30,184 bases of DNA from IMCC26077 sp964561165 (GTDB lineage: Bacteria; Actinomycetota; Actinomycetes; Nanopelagicales; Nanopelagicaceae), in NCBI GenBank assembly GCA_964561165.1, contig CAZLOJ010000012.1, forward strand, positions 1-30,184, read 5' to 3'. How positions within the stretch are numbered: the first letter of the stretch is position 1; each line of letters begins with the position of its first letter. Under the pieces are notes generated by a model. It saw nothing but the letters and a program-made list of their open reading frames with translations, was not told where the DNA came from and made no database searches. Below are positions 24,318-30,184 of this stretch, one piece after another. Both the position numbers and the translations under genes were made by a program.

Positions 24318-26374
24318 CTGGAAATCTCCTTTATATACTCGTTTTGAAAATCCGTTCTCAATTCTCGATCATCTGTGTACTTAACAAATCGCCATTCATT
24401 TTCGGAATTCAGAATCCATGTCTGATACTTGTCAGAGAACATTCCATCGAGGATTCTCTCAATGTATTTCATATGGTCCGGGTCAACAATCTGAACTAAT
24501 GACTCAATCCGACGATTTAGATTTCTATCCATCATGTCAGCACTCCCAATCCAAAACTCCTGTTCCCCATCATTATGGAAGTTGTACACTCGGGAATGTT
24601 CCAGGAATCTCCCTAAATACGATCTAACTTTGAGCTTTCCGAATGCTTCTACTGCTCGCGTATCGATACAACAGATTCCGCGAACGCTGACTTCAACTGG
24701 CACACCAACGTTTACCGCTTGATAAAGCGCTCCAATAATTTCAGGATCTACGATGGAATTAAGCTTCATGCGTATGCGAGAGCTCTTTCCTGCTAAGTGG
24801 TTTTCTATTTCTCGCGTAATTCTCTCCAGAATTCCACTCCTGAGGAAAGTGGGTGCTACTAGTAATCTGGAATATTCAGCCTCGGGTGCAAAGCCGGAGA
24901 GTTGATTGAAAAGCGTGGAGAGATCGCGGCCTAATGTTTCATCGGAACTGAGCAACCCAAGGTCCTCATACATTCGCGCAGTTCGTGGATGATAATTGCC
25001 AGTTCCAACATGAGAGTATCGACGTAGAATTCCATTTTCTTCACGAACCACCAATGAAGCCTTGGCGTGAGTTTTTAACCCCAGAATTCCATAAACTACA
25101 TGTACGCCCGCCTCCTCCAGTTGTTGTGCCCAACGCACATTGGCGGTTTCATCAAATCTAGCTCTAATCTCAATTACCGCTAATACTTGTTTACCCGATT
25201 TTGCCGCTTCGATTAATGCGTGCATTATTGGCGAATCACCCGAAGTTCTATAGAGAGTTTGTTTGATTGCCAAAACTTTCGGGTCTTTCGAGGCCATTTC
25301 CACGAATTTACCGACGGAAGTGGAGAAAGAATGATACGGGTGATGAAGCAATGTCTCATTCTGTCGAATTTTCCCAAAAAACCCGTCATAATCCTCTTCG
25401 TCAACCCCAGCCACATTCGGATGAGTAATTGGTTGAAATGGTGGAAACTTGAGGTCAGGTCGGTCGATGTTGCACAATTCGGATAACGCGGCCAAATCCA
25501 ATGGGGCGCCGACTTTGTAAATTTGGAGATTATCCGCTTCAAATTCGTCCACTAATTGCAATAGTAAATTTTCATTGTGGATATTTTCAACTTCAAGACG
25601 TACAACATCTCCAAATCTTCTCTTCTCCAATTCTTCCTGCATTAATGAGAGAAGATCCTCGTTTGCTTCATCTTCATCAATCTCTAAATCTTGATTTCTC
25701 GTTACTCGAAATAAGAAGTATTCCTCTATTACTGCACCCGGGAAGAGCTTTTCCAAATTTTCAGCTATAAGCTCTTCGAGCCAAACGTATTTCACAACTT
25801 CATCTTCCTGAATCGGCAACAACCTGGAGAAATTAGGGGGAATTTTCAAACGAACAAATTGTTTCTGTTCACCCTGATGTCGCACGTAGACCCCAAAATT
25901 AAGCGACAATCCTGATATATGTGGAAATGGGTGTGAAGTATCTACCAGCAATGGAGTCAGAACTGGAAAAATGTTTTCATCAAAGAACAAATCAAGTTTC
26001 TCTCGTTCAATTGCAGTTAATCCACGATAATGACTCACATGGATCCCTTGATCACGGAGCCTAGGTAACAATTCCTCAAAAAATAATCGCTCTACTCGGG
26101 AAACCAGCGAATTAACGCTCCCCGAAATCGCCGAAAGTAAGCGTTTATTTGAAAAAGATTCGTCCACTTCTTTTTCATAGCCAATTTCAATGAGGCGGAG
26201 CAAACTAGCAACTCTAACCATAAAAAATTCATCTAAATTGGAGTGAAAAATAGAGAGGAACCGGACCCGCTCAAGAAGAGGTACTCCCTCGTCCTCAGCA
26301 AGAGTCAACACCCGGGAATTGAAATCCAACCAACTTAATTCCCTATTTGTGAGCTGCAGGCTTGAGGTCCTCAC
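24314..26374 (-). CDS. ppk1: Polyphosphate kinase 1
   Basis: A 686-residue PPK1 that reversibly polymerises the gamma phosphate of ATP. The N domain starts with NRELSWLDFNSRVLTLAED. The catalytic core has TLYRTSGDSPIMHALIEAA, the phosphohistidine motif HVGTGNYHPRTARMYEDL near residue 450, and the second conserved histidine in HSRVYNFHNDG near residue 590. Length is normal and no break is visible. The start is GTG at 26374, overlapping the membrane-domain gene as GTGA. Base composition is more A+T-rich than in the fatty-acid region. Co-translation with a membrane and a pyruvyltransferase gene is unusual and raises the question whether polyphosphate feeds or is handled with a surface polymer. 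Confidence 0.98.
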   Translation of the reverse strand: MRTSSLQLTNRELSWLDFNSRVLTLAEDEGVPLLERVRFLSIFHSNLDEFFMVRVASLLRLIEIGYEKEVDESFSNKRLLSAISGSVNSLVSRVERLFFEELLPRLRDQGIHVSHYRGLTAIEREKLDLFFDENIFPVLTPLLVDTSHPFPHISGLSLNFGVYVRHQGEQKQFVRLKIPPNFSRLLPIQEDEVVKYVWLEELIAENLEKLFPGAVIEEYFLFRVTRNQDLEIDEDEANEDLLSLMQEELEKRRFGDVVRLEVENIHNENLLLQLVDEFEADNLQIYKVGAPLDLAALSELCNIDRPDLKFPPFQPITHPNVAGVDEEDYDGFFGKIRQNETLLHHPYHSFSTSVGKFVEMASKDPKVLAIKQTLYRTSGDSPIMHALIEAAKSGKQVLAVIEIRARFDETANVRWAQQLEEAGVHVVYGILGLKTHAKASLVVREENGILRRYSHVGTGNYHPRTARMYEDLGLLSSDETLGRDLSTLFNQLSGFAPEAEYSRLLVAPTFLRSGILERITREIENHLAGKSSRIRMKLNSIVDPEIIGALYQAVNVGVPVEVSVRGICCIDTRAVEAFGKLKVRSYLGRFLEHSRVYNFHNDGEQEFWIGSADMMDRNLNRRIESLVQIVDPDHMKYIERILDGMFSDKYQTWILNSENEWRFVKYTDDRELRTDFQNEYIKEISR

Positions 26375-27186
26375 GCTAGAAGAGTTTCATCGTCAGGTAA
26401 ATTTCGCGTTAAATGCTTCGTACGAAAAGATGAATTTACTAGAGCGCGAGCAAAACGCATCAACGAAGATGACAGCGAACTCAAATTTGATCCTAATAGC
26501 CTAATTGCAAAAAAGCTGACAATAGCATCTGTCGTTGGAATCCACTGAAAGATGTGAAGCGGTACCAGAATAAGTAGCAATGCAATCATGGCCAAGTTGG
26601 CGACTAAAGCCCCGAGTTCTCCGCTCTTAACCCTGGAACTTATTCGCCTGGTAGCGTCGATTTGCTCTTTGCGATAGTGAGCTACCAGCATTTTTGCCTG
26701 AAAACGTTCCTGCCTAATGAAAATTGAGCTGAAAAACCAAAATAACATTGCAATCACAAAGAGTATTGATAGGCCAAAAGCTGGTGAGAGTGTGCAAATG
26801 AACATTGTAATCAGAATGACCTGTGTCACGTGATTAGTAATGTTCGAACATTCTATTCCTAGCGTGATATTCCAAGTATTAGACTTCGAATTTCCTTCTT
26901 CGTCGATGTGGGCGTCGCTAAACACTCCAATTCTGCGAGTTTTCTGTAGGTAGATAGCAAGTTTTGCAGTAATGCTCAATAATAGAAAAGCAAGTAGCAG
27001 GGAAGCAAAATCACTGAATTGAGCGCCACGACCAAGAATTATTTCAGAAAAAACCTTTGCGATGCCCAAATCTAAGATAGACGTTGATGATGCCAATAGC
27101 GTAAAAAATACGAAACGTCTTTTATCGCTCCTTTCTGGAAGTAACTTACTTAGAGCTAGGGATATCTTTGATATTAAATACCTCAA
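26371..27186 (-). CDS. Lone ABC-exporter-like membrane domain, function unknown
   Basis: A 271-residue protein with about six hydrophobic helices, near residues 26-50, 60-80, 121-137, 139-158, 193-215 and 220-242. The pattern of a long cytosolic linker (KTRRIGVFSDAHIDEEGN) followed by SNTWNITLGIECSNITNHVTQ and, after the fourth helix, a charged loop (RQERFQAKMLVAHYRKEQI) resembles the membrane half of type I ABC exporters. No nucleotide-binding domain (no Walker A, no LSGGQ) follows, and none is coded nearby, so either the ATPase is elsewhere or the domain works without it. The start is TTG, overlapping the upstream stop as TTGA; there is no nearby ATG. A TerC-like or DoxX-like assignment does not fit. 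The gene is A+T-rich. Similarity is judged by eye and should be read as tentative. Confidence 0.75.
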   Translation of the reverse strand: MRYLISKISLALSKLLPERSDKRRFVFFTLLASSTSILDLGIAKVFSEIILGRGAQFSDFASLLLAFLLLSITAKLAIYLQKTRRIGVFSDAHIDEEGNSKSNTWNITLGIECSNITNHVTQVILITMFICTLSPAFGLSILFVIAMLFWFFSSIFIRQERFQAKMLVAHYRKEQIDATRRISSRVKSGELGALVANLAMIALLLILVPLHIFQWIPTTDAIVSFFAIRLLGSNLSSLSSSLMRFARALVNSSFRTKHLTRNLPDDETLLA

Positions 27187-28973
27187 CGGACTGCAATCTT
27201 TGGAGAAGTGGTTAAATACTCTTCGATGGCATTAACTAAACTGATTTCCACTTCATTCAGTTTCTCGTCTCCAATTTTTTCATTCGTCATGAGATTTTCC
27301 AGTGATAGTTTTCGCAGATCAAGAGGAATCGAAGTGGGAGTTACAGTAGGGACGCCTGCTCCTTCGCAGTAATCAATGTATTTAATCCCGTCTCCATGAA
27401 CCGATTCTTCAAAACCTTTAAATGTCACTAAAGCAACTGGTATTCCATATGATTGACAAACAATGAACACATGCATCGCACTTGTCATAACAGCTTCATA
27501 ATGATTGAGGCCTATGAGAAGCTCCTCTATCTGCGCTGAATGCGACCGCAGTACGCTCAGCTCTTCAAAATGCTCAGGCAATTTAATTGGGAGCGCTCTA
27601 TGAGAATGGTGACGAATAAACGCTACTTTGCCATTAGTCTCCCCTCGAATTACGGGGTAAATGCGCGAAGTTAACAACGCAGGATCACCAAAGGAATCGA
27701 CTACGGGCCCGCCCGACTCCGCGAGAAGAGCTGCACTCCTGGGTCCTCGGAGCGAGAAATATTTGGCTTGTGGCTCCAACGGGTATTCCAGCGAGCTCAC
27801 CCCAGTACCCACAACTATTGAATTTCGACCAATAAAACGACCAATCGATCCCACGGCAACCATATGGGGCGCCTTTGTTGGTTGATGCAGGGGCTGAAAT
27901 TCAATCCTGCTCCGTGAATATTTCTGCAACAAGTAGGGTGAGAGCCAGTCACCGAAGTTACCTGGATACGGCTGACTCCACCAAGCCAGCTTTATCGAAG
28001 TGTCCGATGGCGATGTGGCATAGTTCAAGAACGATAGCGCTGCTGAAATCATTCGATTCTCTGCTGATGTGGGAATTCTTTCCCGCCTGAAAGCATCGAA
28101 GGCCTCGTTGAATTCACCCGTTGCTCCATTCCGAGCAAATTCGAGAATGGATTTGGCTTCTGGTGATACCAAACCGTTATGTGCATCCTGAGTCAGTGCG
28201 CCCGTAATACCTGTTTTATCAACTACTCGTCGAGCTTTCTTTCGGAGACCAGCTGGCAAAATTCGATGTATCTTCTTGGCCAGACTTAGTAGTCGCTTTC
28301 GAATCCGCTTTTTTAGCGAGCCAGATGCCCCGGAAAGCTTATGTTGTTCAACCTGATTCTTGAATTCGGCGACCTTCCCACTTGATCCAAACTTGAAGAA
28401 GACAGGGCGAGCGCTCTCTAGTTCATCACCGCGATTGGCCACTGTATTGGATGGTATGAGTTGGAAAGTGAGGTTACTCGCATTTGCTCGCCAACCCTCC
28501 TCGAAAAAGTAATCGTCAGTAGCCTTAATTGAAGAATTTTGCTCAAGTGCATAAGCATCTTCAATCATTTTTCTACCTTGACGAGTGTTATTAACTCCCC
28601 AGAAACATGGTTCCCAAAACCTTGTGCGGTTTTGATAACCGATGCTAAGCGGTGAGCCAAAACTTCTTTGAAAACCGATGATGTCGGCAGTTGAGCGAAT
28701 AATAAAATCTGGAATTTCTAATAACTCACAATCTACATCGATCCAAAACACCTTTTTATCCGGATGCTCACTACAAATTTTGGCTAAGAAGCCAACTTTT
28801 TTACGACATATGTCAGCCCAGTCTTCCCCCGGCTTTTTCTCCATGACGGCAATGTGATGTTGCACTCCAATTTTGTCGAGGTTCTCTATTAACCTTTTTG
28901 CATGAGCCGAATAGTATTCATCCTCCGTGTAGAACGAACACACAATTACCTGGCTTTGCTCCCGCTCACTCAT
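27183..28973 (-). CDS. Glycosyltransferase-like and polysaccharide pyruvyltransferase fusion
   Basis: A 596-residue two-part protein. Residues 1 to about 185 look like a GT-A glycosyltransferase, with the metal motif DVD at 79-81 (FWIDVDCELLEIP) and the segment FWEPCFWGVNNTRQGRKM. A strongly basic linker follows at about 220-250 (KKRIRKRLLSLAKKI). Residues of about 325-555 are a polysaccharide pyruvyltransferase (CsaB/WcaK family): NFGDWLSPYLL at 339-349, SLRGPRSA at 407, FGDPALL at 428 and TSAMHVFIVCQSYGIPV at 497. The latter family transfers pyruvate from phosphoenolpyruvate to sugars of wall or capsule polymers. Joining both in one chain suggests coupled addition and pyruvylation of a sugar. 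The ATG at 28973 has AAGGAGA upstream and a structured leader. It heads a four-gene operon ending in ppk1 and the Nudix fusion. Confidence 0.85.
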   Translation of the reverse strand: MSEREQSQVIVCSFYTEDEYYSAHAKRLIENLDKIGVQHHIAVMEKKPGEDWADICRKKVGFLAKICSEHPDKKVFWIDVDCELLEIPDFIIRSTADIIGFQRSFGSPLSIGYQNRTRFWEPCFWGVNNTRQGRKMIEDAYALEQNSSIKATDDYFFEEGWRANASNLTFQLIPSNTVANRGDELESARPVFFKFGSSGKVAEFKNQVEQHKLSGASGSLKKRIRKRLLSLAKKIHRILPAGLRKKARRVVDKTGITGALTQDAHNGLVSPEAKSILEFARNGATGEFNEAFDAFRRERIPTSAENRMISAALSFLNYATSPSDTSIKLAWWSQPYPGNFGDWLSPYLLQKYSRSRIEFQPLHQPTKAPHMVAVGSIGRFIGRNSIVVGTGVSSLEYPLEPQAKYFSLRGPRSAALLAESGGPVVDSFGDPALLTSRIYPVIRGETNGKVAFIRHHSHRALPIKLPEHFEELSVLRSHSAQIEELLIGLNHYEAVMTSAMHVFIVCQSYGIPVALVTFKGFEESVHGDGIKYIDYCEGAGVPTVTPTSIPLDLRKLSLENLMTNEKIGDEKLNEVEISLVNAIEEYLTTSPKIAVR

Positions 28974-29079
28974 TTCGAAAAATCTCCTTGGGTTGGCCTA
29001 CCTGCTTCTTCTAAGGAGATTCTGAGGTGACTTGTTTGCTATCCAAGGAATACGAAGTTAACAACAGGAATCAGGTAGG
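28974..29079 (-). promoter_or_regulatory. Structured leader with interleaved pairing segments (RNA switch candidate)
   Basis: In the leader of the glycosyl-/pyruvyltransferase gene four segments stand in the order a, b, a', b' (minus-strand reading). Segment a is CCTACCTG (29079-29072), b is AATCTCCTT (29021-29013), a' is CAGGTAGG (29004-28997) and b' is AAGGAGATT (28989-28981). a pairs with a' over 8 bp and b with b' over 9 bp, and b' contains the ribosome site 8 nt before the ATG. The crossing order allows either a pseudoknot or two competing hairpins. TCCTTGG (29049-29043) can also pair with CCAAGGA (28991-28985), again covering the ribosome site. No known riboswitch class is recognised. 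The transcription start is unknown, so segment a may or may not be in the RNA. Confidence 0.55.
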
Positions 29080-29089
29080 TGAATACCCG

Positions 29090-29704
29090 TCACGGGCCTG
29101 AGATCGCCGATTTAGCTTCCTTGATGGCATCTACTGGCGAGAGGTTTCCACCCTTCTGCCAGGACTTCAAATATTTATATGGAAGCAGCGCGCCTCTACG
29201 AATCTTCCAATCGCCTTTTTCAGTGGGCCACGAGAGACCAAAATGTAAATGGGGCGATGTTCCGCGCGCTGAACCGGTATCGCCAACTTTTCCTAATTCT
29301 TGACCGGCACCGACCGGTGCTCCTGGCTCGATTCCGACTGCCACTTCAGATAGGTGCGAACCGTAGTAACGCACGCCATCACTGCCGATGATTGAAACAA
29401 ATAATCCGCCACGATCTTGGCCACGATTGGACTTGCCGCTCCAGCGATCTTTTCGACTGACCTCATCAACCGTCCCATCGATGGGCGCTAAGAAGGCACA
29501 CCCCTTTTTGGTGATGATGTCGGTTGCCGGGTAATCATGGTGGTACTGCGCATATTTCACCGCGCACTTCTTGCTCTGTTCGATAGGAAAGACCCGGTTC
29601 GCCTCGGCTTTGGCGCTATGGCTGGTGACCAGTACTACAGATAGCGATATCGCCATACCTATATATAGGTGGCTAACTAGGTAGCGACGAATCGTGACGA
29701 ACAT
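29090..29704 (-). CDS. Secreted M23 (LytM-type) metallopeptidase
   Basis: A 204-residue exported protein. After MFVTIRRYL comes a signal helix (YIGMAISLSVVLVTS) and a likely cleavage after AKA at residue 33. The peptidase domain shows HHDYPATDI (His55/56, Asp62), a middle histidine in YYGSHLSEV (His117) and the closing HLHFG (His152, His154), so the zinc site is complete, although the first pair is spaced wider than the standard H-x3-D. Such enzymes cut peptide bridges of peptidoglycan outside the cell. I chose the ATG at 29704 because GATACT stands 6 nt before it; the ATGs at 29722 and 29770 would put charged, His-rich residues before the signal peptide. It is upstream of, and on the same strand as, the glycosyl-/pyruvyltransferase operon, 116 nt away. 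Confidence 0.9.
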   Translation of the reverse strand: MFVTIRRYLVSHLYIGMAISLSVVLVTSHSAKAEANRVFPIEQSKKCAVKYAQYHHDYPATDIITKKGCAFLAPIDGTVDEVSRKDRWSGKSNRGQDRGGLFVSIIGSDGVRYYGSHLSEVAVGIEPGAPVGAGQELGKVGDTGSARGTSPHLHFGLSWPTEKGDWKIRRGALLPYKYLKSWQKGGNLSPVDAIKEAKSAISGP

Positions 29705-29710
29705 GAAGCG

Positions 29711-29716
29711 AGTATC
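29711..29716 (-). promoter_or_regulatory. -10 box of the M23 peptidase gene (leaderless candidate)
   Basis: GATACT on the minus strand, then CGCTTC, then the ATG at 29704. No -35 box or ribosome site is convincing. Confidence 0.4.
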
Positions 29717-29730
29717 CCGCATGGTGTGGT

Positions 29731-29748
29731 GAAAATGACGAAAATGAC
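29731..29748. repeat. Tandem direct repeat GAAAATGAC x2
   Basis: Two adjacent perfect 9-mers in the divergent region between the M23 gene and the enolase-superfamily gene, about 15 nt upstream of the M23 -10 box. Its position fits an activator or repressor site for the M23 gene, but a chance duplication is possible. Confidence 0.5.
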
Positions 29749-29793
29749 CAGTTTGGTGGTGGATACACATTTTTTGGGCAGAGTGTCGAATAT

Positions 29794-29801
29794 GGCATGC
29801 C
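29794..29801. promoter_or_regulatory. Palindrome GGCATGCC in the divergent region
   Basis: A perfect 8-bp palindrome 6 nt upstream of the -35 candidate of the mannonate-dehydratase-like gene. Sugar-acid catabolic genes often have a local regulator; a binding site here is only a guess. Confidence 0.3.
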
Positions 29802-29807
29802 GTGAGG

Positions 29808-29837
29808 CTGACTATTCATAATTCCGACATATAGGCT
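29808..29837 (+). promoter_or_regulatory. Promoter of the mannonate-dehydratase-like gene (leaderless candidate)
   Basis: CTGACT (29808-29813), an 18-nt spacer, and TAGGCT (29832-29837), followed by 7 nt and the ATG at 29845. No ribosome site is seen before the ATG, so transcription may begin at it. Confidence 0.5.
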
Positions 29838-29844
29838 CCCAGCC

Positions 29845-30184
29845 ATGTCGAAGCCAATCACTATCACTAACGTCCGAACCATTCTCACAGCTCCAGAGAC
29901 AATCCCGCTGGTTGTGGTCAAACTCGAAACGTCAGAGCCAGGTCTCTATGGCTTGGGTTGCGCAACTTTTACTCAGCGATATCTCGCAGTTGCAACAGCG
30001 ATCGACCAATACTTAGCACCTTATTTAATAGGTAAAGATGTAGCCAATATCGAAGATATTTGGCAGACCTGCCAAGTCAATGGTTACTGGCGTAACGGCC
30101 CCATCACCAACAATGCGCTCTCTGGTGTTGACATGGCGCTCTGGGATATCAAGGGCAAGGTGGCCGGGATGCCGGTCTATGACT
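29845..30184 (+). CDS. Mannonate dehydratase / RspA-type enolase-superfamily protein, 5' part
   Basis: The first 113 residues are visible; the C-terminal barrel with the metal and catalytic residues lies beyond the window edge. The visible N-terminal capping domain matches the ManD/RspA group closely (YGLGCATFTQRYLAVATAID, then GYWRNGPITNNALSGVDMAL and WDIKGKVAGMPVYD). Known members remove water from D-mannonate or D-gluconate, and the E. coli relative RspA was named from starvation sensing. Weakly active or inactive members exist, so activity cannot be told from this part. It runs away from the M23 gene across a 140-nt divergent region. Confidence 0.88.
   Translation, partial: MSKPITITNVRTILTAPETIPLVVVKLETSEPGLYGLGCATFTQRYLAVATAIDQYLAPYLIGKDVANIEDIWQTCQVNGYWRNGPITNNALSGVDMALWDIKGKVAGMPVYD

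Noticed and set aside
29705..29770. Longer M23 peptidase start
   Set aside because: It would put His-rich residues before a normal signal peptide, and no promoter or ribosome site supports it.
1..30184. CRISPR array, insertion sequence, prophage or plasmid origin
   Set aside because: No spaced repeat array, transposase, integrase, terminal repeat or replication gene was seen on either strand.

Overview
The window reads as chromosomal DNA of a free-living actinobacterium of moderate G+C. The gene orders are classical actinobacterial ones: comEA-comEC-holA, nadD-rsfS-phosphoglycerate-mutase-like, etfB-etfA-cysteine desulfurase-mnmA-ligA, fabD-fabH-acpP-fabF-accD beside a DUF3145 gene, and ppk1 with a MutT1-type Nudix/phosphatase fusion. 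Many operon-leading genes have a TANNNT-like -10 box only 5-7 nt before the start codon, which suggests widespread leaderless transcription. A freshwater streamlined lineage (Nanopelagicales/acI-like) is a guess from the compact, overlapping genes and modest G+C; nothing here proves it. One run of 100 N (9931-10030) looks like an artificial scaffold gap, because the same 15 bases lie on both sides of it.

Layout, left part (1-16109, all minus strand). In transcription order: etfB, etfA (electron-transfer flavoprotein), cysteine desulfurase, mnmA (tRNA 2-thiouridylase, which uses sulfur from the desulfurase), ligA (NAD+-dependent DNA ligase), a 39-residue membrane protein, nadD (NAD synthesis, apparently with an ATT start), rsfS, a histidine phosphatase, tRNA-Ala(GGC), a short-chain dehydrogenase whose only possible start lies 1 nt behind the tRNA, leuS, a DegV fatty-acid-binding protein, comEA and comEC (DNA uptake), and the 5' part of holA.

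Middle (16258-21384, plus strand). A complete type II fatty-acid elongation operon: malonyl-CoA:ACP transacylase fused to a biotinyl-like domain that lacks the biotin lysine, FabH, ACP, FabF and an acyl-CoA carboxylase beta subunit. It starts from a divergent promoter carrying two inverted repeats 32 bp apart. A DUF3145 gene follows convergently.

Right part (21935-30184). A cold-shock protein with its terminator, and a Ppx/GppA phosphatase that runs convergently into a four-gene, fully overlapping operon of more A+T-rich DNA: a glycosyltransferase-pyruvyltransferase fusion, a lone six-helix ABC-exporter-like membrane domain, polyphosphate kinase, and the Nudix/phosphatase fusion. The leader of this operon contains interleaved complementary segments (order a-b-a'-b') that can bury the Shine-Dalgarno site, so an RNA switch is possible. 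A secreted M23 peptidase and the 5' part of a mannonate-dehydratase/RspA-type enolase-superfamily gene close the window.

The strongest candidates for something undescribed are the polyphosphate kinase / pyruvyltransferase operon with its structured leader, the FabD-biotinyl-like fusion, and the tRNA-Ala/dehydrogenase junction.
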